A stretch of 64,000 bases of DNA, taken from NCBI GenBank assembly GCA_023055425.1, contig JALGPY010000009.1, positions 54,188,616-54,252,615 on the forward strand. Direction: 5' to 3'. The translations under genes and the position numbers were made by a program. This document shows, one piece after another, positions 45,964 to 58,426 of the stretch; positions within the stretch are counted from its first letter, which is position 1, and each line of letters starts with the position of its first letter. Origin of the DNA: Linanthus parryae. Taxonomy: Eukaryota; Streptophyta; Magnoliopsida; Ericales; Polemoniaceae. The notes beneath the pieces are model-generated. The model saw nothing but the letters and a program-made list of their open reading frames with translations, had not been told where the DNA came from and made no database searches.

Positions 45964-46255
45964 AAGCTTCATCTTCATGATTACGAAAATGTATTATAAA
46001 TAAGAGTAAGCCGATTCAATGCATGCATATTTCTTTAAGTTGTTGTCTCATAATTTTGTTGTTGTAAAAGATTAGATAATCTTCTGAACATGTTCATTTT
46101 TACACTGTACCAATTTTACTTCTTTCTAATAACTATTTGACTTATGCCATGATTGATTAATTTTATTTCAATTGTCAAGTGTATTCCCTCTCAGAGCTCA
46201 ATGATATTTTATTTAGATATTCAGAGAAACTAATTTTTGCATCGAATGTTATTAC
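45964..46255 (+). other. 3' flank of the ABCG pseudogene
   Basis: AT-rich sequence of 3'-UTR type. Its end (46172-46255) is shared with 21088-21172. Confidence 0.6.
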
Positions 46256-46690
46256 TTGTTAGTGCCTTTATCACGAGCTGCCGTCCTCAAAGACTCATGC
46301 GACACTTGAGCCTGTTTCAAATAAGCTTACCAAGAATAACTTGCGTAAATGAAGAAAAATGTAGAGTTTATACATATATATATATATGTATGCATATATA
46401 TATATATATATATGTATAAACATGCTCGGTGGCAGGGCGGTATAATCACGCTTATTATTTAGAAGAAAAAATTGGTCTTCCAACTCGTAACGAAGAAAAG
46501 GAGGGGGGGGGGGGGGATCGTCCCCTAAAAGGTAGGCGGCTACAACTACCTAAATCCGCCTACCTAAATCTGTTAAAATGTTATACAAAGAGAAAGACAT
46601 CTCAAGGAGGGCGAGCGTACCTAGAGCAAATATTTCGAAGAACATGTTATATTTAAAGCATCCATCCTGCACAGACTAATAATCGACGTT
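46256..46690. other. unassigned, with microsatellites
   Basis: Contains a TA-rich microsatellite (about 46371-46420) and a G run of about 15 (about 46503-46517). The inverted words GTAGGCGGCTACAACTACC and CCGCCTACC lie near 46531-46565. No gene is recognised. Confidence 0.5.
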
Positions 46691-46699
46691 GGGAACTCT

Positions 46700-47251
46700 C
46701 CTTAGTACATAAGGCTCTGGATTGGGAGACAACAATTGCCGATAGTTGCTACCCTTTTGCAACCATGTTTCTCTCTGGATGAGTGTGATGGAATCGAGGA
46801 CTCAGGACCCAAACAAGAGGCCCTGACAAAGCTACAATATGAAGAAGGATACGCCAAGGAATAGCTCCCGACCCCATAACAACTTGGATCACCAGCATAG
46901 AGTTGCCAAAGACACAACCAATGGACAAATCGTGGCAGTAGGCAAACGTAAGACGGTCAAGAGGGCTTTGATCTCCGCCTCAACCAAGGACACTAGACCA
47001 AACCTACCCACAAACGCCACAACAAAGCATCCATCGCAATCGCAAAAAATCCCTTCCCTAGCACCCTGCTCTAGTCGAACGGATTCATTAAAGTGAAGGG
47101 AGATATGACTAGGGCCTGGATGGGTCCAACAACCCACGAGCCTCTCATACAAGGCACATTTAAACAAGGGAGATGCAATTGTGCCATCTGATGAAGACGG
47201 GATCATGAATATTAAGAAACATGTGAGCAAAATATGAAAATAAAAGAACAA
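46700..47251 (-). pseudogene. LINE-type RNase H (RVT_3) fragment
   Basis: The minus-strand frame (46889-47251) reads HFNESVRLEQGAREGIFCDC, then DGCFVVAF and SLVEAEIKALLTVLRL. This matches the N-terminal half of the RVT_3 fold (normally F.GS...G.AG.G.I.RD..G, then EAE..A...GL). The expected catalytic Asp is replaced by Asn in NES, and stops follow. A decayed LINE remnant. Confidence 0.65.
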
Positions 47252-47500
47252 TTAGTGGGATTCAGTCAAAAAGAGACGGAGCAATGTAAAATCGAGCAAT
47301 CACAGGGATTCAATCGAGAAGAGATTCAACAATTCAAGTAGATTTGCGTACATAATTCGAAGAATATATTATTGCTCAATAATTATATGATTTCCTCCTT
47401 AAACTTTTCATTAATTTCCTTTCATATTCAAACATGTTCAGTGAATGTACAAAGGATATCTCTATATAAACATGGTTTGATTTCGTTCTCTTATACATAG
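47252..47500. other. unassigned spacer
   Basis: AT-rich; no frame or repeat recognised. Confidence 0.35.
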
Positions 47501-48000
47501 TTGAGAGAAGCCATTTTCCATTTTTCATTCTTGCCAACACTATTCTTTATGGTACCAAAGCCATACAACATCCTAATGGTAATTTCTCTTATCTATCATG
47601 AATGCATACCATCAAAACATATTTTGCAAAATAGATGTTTAAATCTCACGAACCTCACATTTTTTTGTAATCTATTTCCCAAGGACGATCCACATTTTTT
47701 CTTCGACTATCAATTCATAAGGAAACTATGGAACTCATCACACATTGCTCTCTAAGTTTACGACGAATCTATCTCTTCAAATTATGCTTCAAATATTTCT
47801 AAGAACTATTATCACCGGAAAACTTCAGTCGCTTATCCATACTCTTTGGCATATTTGGAAAGCTCGAAATAACAAAATTTTTGAACCATCACAAGTCGAT
47901 CATTCAGAGATTAAATGGCACGCCGAAGATAGATGCTGCCGTCACCAGGTTTGTTGAAAACATCGGTCTCCAGAAACCAGAAGCTCGCATGAGGTGGGGC
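47501..48000 (+). pseudogene. LINE zf-RVT fragment
   Basis: Two overlapping frames (47501-47755 and 47745-47957) joined by a frameshift read KHILQNRCLNL...FCNLFPKDDPHFFFDYQFIR then LIHTLWHIWKARNNKIFEPS. This is the zf-RVT region followed by the conserved W.IWKARN segment of plant LINEs. RT is missing. Confidence 0.7.
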
Positions 48001-48128
48001 TATCATCATAAACTCAATAGGTGAGTTCGATCGAGGGTTTGCCTTTCTGCTACGTGTTGCTCAGATCCACTACTTGCAAAGGCACAACATCTTTAAAATT
48101 AGCACTACAAAGAATTCGTGCAAACACA

Positions 48129-48487
48129 TCTATATACTAAGTCAGCTAGGCCTTTTACTGTCCCGTCTGTAATGTTGTTTCATCCACGACCGTTGGATTT
48201 GGAAGAAATCTACCGCTAAGAGTTGATAAGAGATCTGATCAAAAGTTGACCTCTTTGTCTCTCTCAAAGTAGACACGTGCTTCACTTAAAAGAATCATGT
48301 GTAGGGCCATCATCACTAACTACTGAAGCCGTGGAGCTTCAACCACAACCTCAAACAAACCATGTCAAACACACATGTAATATAACTTCCATCTATATTA
48401 CTACTTTAATAATGATGTCCGAGGTAAAAAATTGAATTAAAAGCATATTTTTAATTTTTTGAAAAATTCACATACACTATAACAGTA
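48129..48487 (+). other. Helitron-like 5' ends, no clear partner
   Basis: ATCTATATACTAAGTCAGCT (TC at 48129) and, further on, ATCTATATTACTACTTTAAT (TC near 48386) both resemble plant Helitron 5' ends. The first also resembles the 5' end of the element at 51453-51824. No matching 3' hairpin plus CTAG was found on this strand before 48488. Confidence 0.35.
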
Positions 48488-51161
48488 CTAGGGGATTGCC
48501 CGTGCCCGAGGGCACTATCCAAAAAACACGTTTCATAATCAATTTTACTGGAGGAGAAGATGAAAATGGCGTCCCCGGTAATTTTATATGATATCCATCA
48601 AGTCATGTTCTTACATACTTTTGATAAGTTACGTAAATTAATTCGAGAGAGAGGGTAAAGTTTCAAGTAATGGGTAATTAAGTGTGTAATACCCCCAAAT
48701 TGACCAAACCGGAAACCCGGGGGTGTCACTCCGTACCCGAGGTTAAACCCGGGTACAAGGAGGTTTTAGAGATAGAAAATCCAAACAAAACTTCCATAAA
48801 CTTTAAAGTAATACTTTATTGACAATTCAAATCCTTGTGCCACAAACATGGGCAAATCTAGCTCAACAGAGTTCTATGATACTAAATGAAGGTTCTAATA
48901 ATTTAAATGTGATCTACTACTTGTATAAGGGATGATTCGCGTCCCTGCTAAGCTATGCCCCCATCATCTCGACCTGTGGTGCAGAAAACAAAAGAGAACA
49001 CCATAGTTTCCAAAGTCAGCGGAAATACTGAGTAAGTAACACCCAAGCATGTAAACAGATCAAGAAGTAATTTGAAAACCATTTTGTAGTAGTTTTGCTA
49101 AATCAAAGTGAAAGTAAAAGCCTTGACCCTTTTCTAAAAGAAATGATACGAGAGATTCCAAGTTAATTTATATTTTCCAAATCACATCCATTATCCAAAT
49201 AATGGGATTCCGAAACTCATGATATTTCATTTTTCATTAACAACATCTAAACCAAAAACCAATTTGTTAATTTGTTGATACGGGGAAAACCAACCAACCA
49301 CTTCGCAAGCATCCACGACCTTAAGTGTCGACACCCCCTTACAGACTTCTTGCGGCCAGAAGAGTGAGTACAAGGAGCTATCCGGGGACTTGCAACCAGA
49401 TTAAATAAATTAAATTGGACGAGAGACCGAAGTCAACACGCCCAATGCCAATAGGAACCATACAACAATAATAAACCCCGTACAACTCTCCCACTTTACG
49501 TTATCATTGATTATTAGATTGCAGTGATATTTTCAGAGAACATTGAAGCAAGTATTCATGTAGCACATATTTTGCATAAAAATCATTTTGAGACAAGTAA
49601 GAATGAAAAACAATTGACACGAAAAGAGGAATGGGCGCTAGACCTGGCATGTTTACTTACCTCAAACAAAAGCAGTTACAGCAAACTAGTCGTAGTATTC
49701 GACGTACTCTTCGTCAGAGAACTCATTGCCTACAAATTTATAATTCCCTAATTAATATATTGCTAGCACAACTACACAAACTAAGCCTACTTGCAATGCG
49801 TACAACCCCTTATTATTTTCCCAAAATTTAACGATAATACTTCTATTATTAAAACATGATTTATAAGGACTATTGCTTATTATCGTAAAACATAGCTAAA
49901 GTTATATAAATAAAACTTATAAGATTATCTAAACTATTGCAATTATTATTTAAGATAGAGAAGAATATTATTTTACCGAAAAATAATCATAATTCTTATA
50001 GTAGAGCTCCAGAACCTCAAATAAATTTTAGTAAGGAAAATATTAAACTTACTAACTTTATTTAAAAAGAACTAACGAATTTAGTTAAAAAATAAATTAA
50101 ACAACACTTTCATAAAAACAATCTATTGTAACTAGTAATAATCATATATGAATAAATAAATAAAAATACTTTAATAGTTTTCTTTTTGATATGCACCAGC
50201 ACCCCCCACATTTTCAGATTGTTCAAAGCACCCCCACCAGTTTTTAACCTTTTCATCCTTTTTCTTCCCCAAGTCTAACACAGTAGGACAAAACAAGACA
50301 AACCCAAAAAACAATTTAACAGATACCAATTTGGTTTACTGGAAGATGAGAGGGAGGCGACGAAGCACGACGGGAAGGGGCGAGGTCGCACGGCGACGGC
50401 GGAGAGGCGAGGGAGCGGCGGCGTCGGGCTTGCCTTCGCCGGACCCGGGTTCGCCTCGTCGGAAACGGGTTCCGAGTGGGCTTCGCTCCGCGCAGAACGG
50501 AGCAGAGAGAGAGAGCGAGAGATGGAGAGCTGATTTGGGTGTGAAAAAGCTCTGGATTGCAGGGTTTATATAGGCTTTGGTAGTCAAATTTGCCGACGAG
50601 GAGGAGAGTTTCCGGAAAGATTTTCGATCTAGAATCGGGTTGCGATTTTGGCGAAATTGGGTTTTCTTGGTGAGAAATTATCGAGCTTTGACGAATTTAA
50701 ATTTAATTGGGACGGAAATCAGGAAGCTTGGTGACGATTTAGGCGGTGGTGGTGTTGTAGGCGGCGACGGAGTCGAAAGAAGATTTCTCCTGCGTTGAGC
50801 AGGAGATGAGGAAGATGATTCTTTATTAAAAAAGACACTTTCACCCCCCTGAGTTTAGATGAATGACAAATAGTAACCCCCTAGTTTATGTAAAGATATT
50901 ATTGAAGTTATGAAAAATACATAAAACCCCCCAGTTGTTTATAACCTTAATAATTAACGTCTAAACAATAAAAACTAGTACCCATAACTTATATTAATAT
51001 CATATTAACACTCACTAATATCCTAAAATACCCGTATCTAAATAACGGGGTATTTCAAAGTGGGTAGTTAAGTGGGTGGTAGGTGAGATCTAAGGGCTGA
51101 GGATGGTTTAATCCAAGGACTGAAAATCCATTAGTTAGTTAAGCCATGCTGTTTTATAGAA
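48488..51161 (-). mobile_element. non-autonomous Helitron A, split by a solo LTR
   Basis: The minus-strand 3' end shows the Helitron signature: a GTGCCC/GGGCAC hairpin, GGGCAATCCC, then CTAG (48491-48488) followed by T. The 5' end (about 51161) reads TTCTATAAAACAGCATGG, matching the start of Helitron D. The body without the solo LTR (48685-51057) is about 300 bp and matches element B throughout. Non-coding. Confidence 0.8.
48685..51057 (-). mobile_element. solo LTR related to the Tekay-like family
   Basis: 2373 bp, starting TGTAATACCCCC and ending GGGGTATTTCA, with a perfect target duplication AAGTG (48680-48684 and 51058-51062). The order of short shared blocks with the LTR at 7508-10657 (TTAAGTGTCGACACCCCCTT, GCGGCCAGAAG, then a GC-rich leader at about 50340-50570) gives the minus orientation and a common lineage. 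No internal region remains, so it arose by recombination between two LTRs. Frames inside (50331-50587) are low-complexity leader sequence, not genes. Confidence 0.9.
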
Positions 51162-51163
51162 TA

Positions 51164-51450
51164 CTAGGGGATTGCCCGTGCTCTAGGGCACTACCAAAAA
51201 AAGACGTTTCATAATCGATTCTGTTGGAGGATAAGATGAAATGACGTCCCCGGTAATTTTATATGATATCCATCAAGTCACGTTCTTACACACTTTTGAT
51301 AATTACTAAATTAATCCGACAAAAATGGTAAATTTTCAAGTAGTGGGTAGTTAAGTAATGGGTATGTGAGATCTAAGGGCCGCAGTTGATTTATTAAATC
51401 TAAAGACTTAAAAGCCACAAGTTAACTAAACCATGATGTGTTATAGAATG
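51164..51450 (-). mobile_element. non-autonomous Helitron B
   Basis: The minus-strand 3' end has the GCCCGTGCTCTAGGGCAC hairpin (plus-strand reading) and CTAG at 51167-51164. The 5' end near 51450 resembles TTCTATAACACATCATGG. About 285 bp, closely similar to element A. It abuts A on the left and C on the right. Non-coding. Confidence 0.8.
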
Positions 51451-51452
51451 TA

Positions 51453-51824
51453 CTAGAAAATGACCCGTGCCCATAGGGCACTTATAAAATATACAATTTG
51501 ACTTATACTTAATTTCTTGAAATAAATTTAGATAATAAACTATTTTTAATGAACATAAAATTAATGAAGATTGTGTTTAGTCAGATGATATCTTAGGTTT
51601 GATTAAATAGATAAGACCGGAATTTTGAAAATATAAACAATATCTTGATTTACTTTAATTGATTTGAAGTTGAACTTTTTTCTTTGAGCTTTTTTTTAAG
51701 CGAAAAAATTGAACTTCTGTAAGAAAAAAAAAACATTCAAATCAACGCACCAGAATGTCTCAAGACATTTTTAGGGATTGGATGGCTAGGATCTTCTCAA
51801 CACCTAGCTGATTTATAATATAGA
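51453..51824 (-). mobile_element. non-autonomous Helitron C
   Basis: Minus strand: 5' A|TCTATATTATAAATCAGCT at 51824, 3' hairpin GTGCCC-TAT-GGGCAC and CTAG at 51456-51453, followed by T. 372 bp, non-coding, AT-rich, with a different interior from A and B. The junction with B is within a few bases. Confidence 0.8.
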
Positions 51825-51931
51825 TATGATAAATTGGCGAACTCTTTTCGTTTTAGTGTCGTCATATTGATTTTTTTCCAAACAGTGTCGTGAGATGGTT
51901 TAAGCTAGATAGTTCGTTAGCTACCAACACA

Positions 51932-54519
51932 TCTATTCTATAAAACACAATGGTTTAACTAACTTCTGAATTTTCAACCGTTAGATAGATTAAATAATTC
52001 CCAGCCATTAGATGTCACCTACTTTAAGACATGAATTTAAAAAAAAAAACCACGACCTCATTTGAGAAGCCCACTATCTAATACATGTGGTTGTTTTCTC
52101 CCATTAACCTACCCACTAGAAGACACAAGGGCTCTCAAACAGTTAGACCCACGTCTCCCTCTTCATCCAACACGGAGTTATGTTCTTCACTGCCACAACC
52201 ATCGCCGTGTTTCTCACTTCGTCTCTCTCACTTCGGGTCCCAACTGTCACAGGAGACATCGGGAGAACCCATACGAACATTTACAATCACAGTGATCGAT
52301 GAGAGAGTTGGTGATTTTGGTTTCAACTTTCAACAATTGAAAGGCAAAATTCAATGCGACCAGCGAATCAACAACCCCCAACCGAAATCAAGGGCCGGCA
52401 ACCCCAAGACCGATCGAAAGGTAATCCGAATCTCACTCTCTCTTTCATCTCGATCTATAAAGTTTCATATTTTCTGTCAGTTTGGTAGAGACACCCGCCG
52501 TTGTTGAATTTAGGGAGAATGCTGGGTTACAGGAGCAGTCCTCAGTCAAGGTAAGTTCGCCAAATCGTGTTTTATCATCATTCTTCGTATTTATTGTGTT
52601 GTGGATTTGGGTTTTGTGTTTGCCTCATTTTGGTGATCTTGAGGCTAAAATGCCTATGGGTTTGTTTAATTTCAGTTAATTCATAACAGTCAATCAATGG
52701 CAGTACCAAAAAAAGTAGCTAATAAGAACTGTTAATTATTTGCATCAACTATCTTTACCTCTATCGAATGGTTAAAGGTTGTTATCTTTGTCCTCACTTC
52801 ACACGTTGCTGGGTATGATCTCGCAAGCAGTTGGACATGATAGGAAATTTCGAGTTGTCTCCTTTTTCACTCTTAGCAAAACTATGCTATTGTTCAATTA
52901 CAAGGACGAAGGCAGTTAAGTTTCAATTACGGAAAACAGTGATAATTTTGTTTTCTTTCGAAGCTCTTGGATGTCCTGCAGGTAAGTCCTCTAATTAGCA
53001 TACACTATGGTGGTATATATAAAACTCTAATTTGTCCTCGGAAGGTTTAGTTATAAGGAGAGGGGAAGTCAGGAGGTGAGATGTGAGAGATCTGAAGGGT
53101 TTTAGCTATTACTATTATCAGATTTTTCGTTTGACCGCTTTATGATTACCATTTAAGTATTACTCAAATTTCATCCTCTATTTGATTCTAGGTTGTTTCC
53201 CAGGGACTCAGCAGTCAAGTGGCACTACGTGATTTCAAGTTGACAAATGAACCACGTCATTACATAGCAGGTATAAGTCTAACTCATTAATATGCTTTCT
53301 TTGGGGCTAAGTACTCACTCACGCTCGCACTAACGAGCGTTCATTTGTGTACTTAATTCAATGTTTTTCATCCAGTGGCATAGCGACCATTACTTTGGGG
53401 CTAAGATCCCCATTATTAAAAGTTGGAGCATCTTAGTTAACATGTCTAATTACGACATTTTGATATCAGGTCCTTTTTTATTGCGTTTGTAAGTAGCGTT
53501 TTTCTTTTCCACAATGACAACTACCTGTAATTACAATGACATTTTTCTCCTAATTACTGACATTCACCACCTCAATTTTTTATTTCAATTTAGTCCAATG
53601 TAGTAAGAGCATGCTTATGTCCTGCTCAGTTGCTTCTATTCTTACATTCTTGATATGAATAATACTTTTAACGAATAAAATGAAGCATGTAAACAATTTT
53701 AACTTTTAGACACTTTGCTTCAGAATTTCAGGCTCAGAAATTGAATTTTCATTATTTAGGTGTAATTATATTTTTTCCCTTCCATTGTTTTTTCGATCTA
53801 CTTTCACAAAATTAAAATTTTGGCATTCCTCTTGCAGTTACCGAGTCTTGGAAAAGTTCTTTTGAGTGTGGAAAAGGTCGCACAACCGGAGTGCCATGAC
53901 TCATTTGTTTAAGTAGTGTTTTCAAGTGTAAGAAAGCTATAGAATACCTGTGGCAGGCAATGCAAGTCAATCGGGGTGTTACTTTTGTAATCCTTGAAGG
54001 CTTGGTGCTTTATTTGATAGATGGATAAGTTACATCCGAGTTGTTGTAATGTTATTTAATTTTCCAGTATGATACAGTAATGGGTTGTATAGTTTTCGTT
54101 GTGTAATAGACCTTCAGATCATAATTCTTCAACTTGGACTTATGAACTTGGGATTCAATCGACAACGTGGAAATTGATTGCAATGTTTGTCATCCAATTC
54201 AAAGCACATAATCGAACTGAAAAATTGAAACAATGCAGGCTTATGATCTGATTCTTTTCTTTTAGCTTTATGCTATCAAATTGCGTTGTGATCCGATAAA
54301 TCATCCGGATTGAAATCATCCGGATTGTGCATTCTCCTTTTTTGTTCTTTATTATTTTACACAACTATTTATAGTCATCGTTTCATTTTTTTTCTTCTTC
54401 GGAAATTATGGTATTCGTTTTGTGTCCCATGTTCTATGATGATTTTTCATTTGTTTGACGGGGGAAGCAATCTCACCGTTTGTTTGAGGTAGTGCCCTCG
54501 GGCACGGGCAATCCCCTAG
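51932..54519 (+). mobile_element. Helitron D, non-autonomous, carrying gene-like exons
   Basis: Starts A|TCTATTCTATAAAACACA at 51932. Ends with a GTGCCCTCGGGCAC hairpin, GGGCAATCCC and CTAG (54516-54519), then T at 54520. The ends match elements A and B, so it is the same family. The 2588-bp length and the interior with splice-site-like junctions suggest it carries captured host sequence. No Rep or helicase is present. Confidence 0.85.
52085..53905 (+). pseudogene. captured gene-like exons in Helitron D
   Basis: Product not recognised. A leader-like piece ends at AAAG|GTAATCC (about 52420). A piece after CTGTCAG (52481-52551) ends at GTCAAG|GTAAG. A piece after TTCTAG (about 53191-53270) ends at GCAG|GTATAAG. 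A last piece begins after TCTTGCAG (about 53838). The last three join in one frame: TPAVVEFRENAGLQEQSSVK, then VVSQGLSSQVALRDFKLTNE onward, then TESWKSSFECGKGRTTG and a TGA. The consistent phase at two junctions supports real exons of a host gene. No in-frame ATG is seen, and further exons could lie in the 640-bp second intron. Confidence 0.4.
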
Positions 54520-54649
54520 TATATTTTGAAACGAATGATAATAGTCCCAACATGACGAACCTAATTCTATAGGTTTGGAGTTTCTAAAACAAAATAGGTT
54601 TGGAAAAAAAATGCTACCCATAAATGTTAGGAAATGAAAATATGGCCCC

Positions 54650-57600
54650 CATCATACCACGATATAAATACACACCCTAATTTTTACACTGGCACTATCG
54701 AATTCCGACCCTCATGCAGCCGCCTGAATGTTTGAAGTCAGATTGGAATTCAGGACACCCCCATCTCAGACCCAAAACCCTCATTCCCAAATCTCTATCT
54801 TCTCCAATCTCATGCTCACCTCTGAGGCAATCACACAGTTTCAGCGCATACAGGTAAGTAAATTCGCATTTGGGTTTGGTCCAATTTTAGCCACGTTCAA
54901 TTGGGTTTGTGGGGTTTCCTGATAATGATCCTGATAGTGACATTCCTGTAGATGTTGTGAATTTACTCAAAAATAGACCAGTCTGTGATAGGGTTCTTGT
55001 TGTTTCCGATATTCCTGTAGGCTGTTCAAGATGATTTCCCTGGTGTTACCCCCCTGTGATGTAATTCTAGCCGTTGATTTGATGGGATACAATACAATTC
55101 TCTATGTGGTGTATTGGAACGATACGGACACCTTTATTAAAAAACTGCGTAAAAAATACAATTCTCTATGTAGTGAGTATCTTGAAACTGTGAGTCTGAT
55201 TTGTCTCATATTAAGGAGTTTGAGCATTTTAGGTACAAAACTAACGGCTATTGTGTTCGAGAGATGTGTCAAAGATAATGGTACGGAGTACGGACAATTA
55301 AGGACCAAATGGATTTTTTCTTTTTCTTTTTGGTCGGGAGGGTCGTACATTTAGGAGATGTCAAGATAATATCTGCGGGAAAGTTTAAATGCCATAAAGG
55401 TAAAGAGTTTTACTGATATGTTCTTGGCAGTCGCTTGTTTGTTCTCAGGACATTTCTGTTAGCTGCTTCCAAGTTAAGATTCGTATTCTTTTGCGATATA
55501 TCTCATGCTAGAGTAGTAGGATGTGATACAATATTTGACTTCATGTCTTTCTATTCTCCAATTTCTTTTTGTGAACTTTCAAATATAGGACAAATTTCTT
55601 TCCCCTGTTTGTTTGAAATGAACCTCTTGAAGAGAGAATTACCCTTCAAGTTTGAAGACCAAAGCAGACTTGGCAAGTAATACAATCATTTAGATTTGGT
55701 ATTTTCCTTATCTTTTTTAATCGACTTTTATCATTTTTACATAAGACTAACAAAGTAGTAGATTCTCAAAAAAAAAAAAAAAAAGAAAAATAAGAAAAAA
55801 AGGCTAACAAAGTACCAGTAGTTTCTAACTTCAACTTCAACTTTTCTTACTTCTTAAAACGACGTGTTACGAGATAAACATGAGCAAAGCAAGGAATCAT
55901 TTAAAAAAAATAGAAAATATTTAGTTTTAGAAAATTAACATATTGAAAGTAAGCAACCTTTTTTGTCTGTCTGAAAAGATGAGAAGCCTCCTACAATTAG
56001 GTAAAGAAAGCGCAACCTTGTTACGAGTATAACTCTAATATCAACATGCTTGACTAGATGACTTCTAATAGTTTATTTGGGAAGTGAAAACTAAATTGTT
56101 ATGTCACATACATATTTGTTTATTTACCAGAATTGAATCTTATTTGCGTTTTTTTATATTAGAATATCTATTTTCTTCGATAGACTTAATTATCGTGCTT
56201 TCATAGAAAGAAAAAATAATAGCCGATTATTATGTGTTGTAACTACATGGTTGTCATTTTGCAATGGCTTAAAAGCTGAAAAAATTTTGGTTTGCATTAT
56301 CTTTCTTCAATTTCTACTTCTCTCTGACTTCAGTGATTCTAACTGGGCAGGTTGTCCCAATACAAGAATGAGAAATGTTGGCTTGGTGAGTTCCTCAAAG
56401 CAAAATTCACTTCTTTGGCCTTGATGTATCAAGCCCATCATCCCCAGCTTAAACACCCGAAAAAAGGTATAGTCTCTATTACAGCTTGATTACTCAGCTC
56501 ACATTTCTCTTATAGGATATTGGCATCTCACTCGCTCATCATCCCCAGTTTAACTACAGGGCTCTTTACATGGCTATTGATCAGAATTACTTCAACCTGT
56601 TAAAATACTCACCAACTATCTATAGATGAGGAGATTCGCAGTGTTTTTAGCATTAGTAAGGAATTTATGTCTTGATTTGGCACAACAAATCTTCTACATT
56701 TTCTCCGACTTTGTTGAGGTTTGAGGCATGTGGAACCGATATTGACAGAAACTTTTAGATTGGAAATAACCTATTTTGTTACCTTGTGCCAAAACTATAA
56801 TGTTAATTTCCAAATATGTGATTAGCATTTTCATAATCCCTCATCGGACATATTTAGCTTCAATCACCTAAACGTGATAGCATTATCTCTGTTAGGTCTT
56901 CTCCAATACTGGGTAGGGGGTCTCCTGGTGAAGATAGTGAAAGCAGTGAGAACGTTTACGATAGTGCCCTTACCAACAAGCTCTATTTCCAACTCACACC
57001 CACTCTGCGGACCACCGCACTCAATTCACCGCCATTGGCCCACCACAGCCACCTTAGTGTCTGCAATCCCTCATCTCCATCTTGACCAGTCGGCCCCCAC
57101 CTATCAACCCACACAAAACTACCAACCACTCAATCACATGGATTTGAGCAGCAAAAGGTCGATATTCATTTCGGCACAACCACCATCACCACCATGAAAA
57201 GTCGCCAAACTGAACTAGAAGCACTATCTTACAACAAACCAGACCCAATACAGCGTATTTAGGTTTGAGTTGAGGGGATGCAGTTAGGGTTTGAGGGGAA
57301 TTACCAACTTTGCCGATGTCGTTGCAGTTCTGCCGGGACAAAAAATAAGGCATTACTATTTAGAATCTGGATTTTTCCCAAAACAACGAAAATATCAAAG
57401 ATTATGCCATACCCAGAAGCTGAAATTGTCAGTACAACAATCAAATTGTGTTGATTCATTTCTCAATATTCATAAACAGTAGCTTTGCATGGTATTTCTT
57501 CTAAAACTAGGTTGGTTTTCTTTGTTGTCTACAAAGCTAGGCCTAGTGCACTCTAGTTGATGGAATCAGAACCCAAAAGCAAGAAATCAACCTGAAACAG

Positions 57601-58426
57601 AGCATGAAGATGAGAGATAGAGACCCACACCCAACAATTAGATCTGAGAAAAACTCGGACGCAAAGGAGAAACTTGCTAAGTGATGCAACAACTGACCTA
57701 GACAAACCCATATTGAGTTTGAATTGAGGGCGCTGGGCTTCTAATTGAGGGGATTGTGGTGTTGCTCATTTTGAGGCGGATTGGATAAAGATTAGAGAGT
57801 ATCGATGTGGTCTCGAGCGGCAGTGATGGAGGATCCTTACATAAACTGCTTGTGTTTGAGAGAGAGAGCATGAATAGAGAAGAATATAGGATTGGTAAAA
57901 CGGGTACTTCAATGAAAAAATGCTGGCATCACCAGTTTCCATCTTTTGGCTTACAGACCGTTAGTCAAAGGGTCTTTGTTGTATATTATTTGGTACAAAT
58001 AAGGGTGTTTTTTGAAGATTTGTAAACAGTAAGGGTAGGTACTAGGTACTGTATATTTAGCAAAATATGAGGTTGGTACAAATAAGTCCTTAAAGGTGTG
58101 CTTTCAAGTTAACCTAATAAATTTTCTCATCAGAATGAAAGGGATACACCGAAGCTCCCTCATTATGAGAAAAGCCTCTTAGTATCAATACCAAAATGAG
58201 CTCTTTAGATGCACTAGATTCAGTTGAAGGAATGTACATTGGTTTCTCCGTACGGAGACTCTGTAGATATATCCACTACATTTCATGGTTTTGCTTCTTC
58301 TGGTTAAACGTGTCACAGATCGTTCTTCATAGAGGCAAAAGGGTGAATTAGCTTGATACTGGCAGTAGCAAGACTGCAGTACAGAATTCCAACAATCAAA
58401 TTGAGCAACTTCCACTTCACCAAAAG
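54650..58426 (+). pseudogene. unidentified gene-like region P, copy II
   Basis: Same layout as copy I: ATATAAATACACACC near 54662; AITQFQRI before a GTAAGT donor near 54853; NLLKNRPVCDRVLVVSDIPV near 54958-55020; and LSQYKNEKCWLGEFLKAKF after CTGGGCAG near 56350. The first exon lacks most of the FAYNRRAVPG part kept in copy I, and frames are broken at different places. The CAC-rich part has one 55-bp unit. No named product. Confidence 0.4.

Noticed and set aside
48386..48491. Plus-strand Helitron from the TC near 48386 to CTAG at 48488
   Set aside because: No GC hairpin precedes that CTAG on the plus strand; the CTAG belongs to Helitron A on the minus strand.
50331..50587. Arg-rich and Pro/Ser-rich frames
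   Set aside because: They lie in the GC-rich leader patch of the solo LTR and are not conserved as protein.
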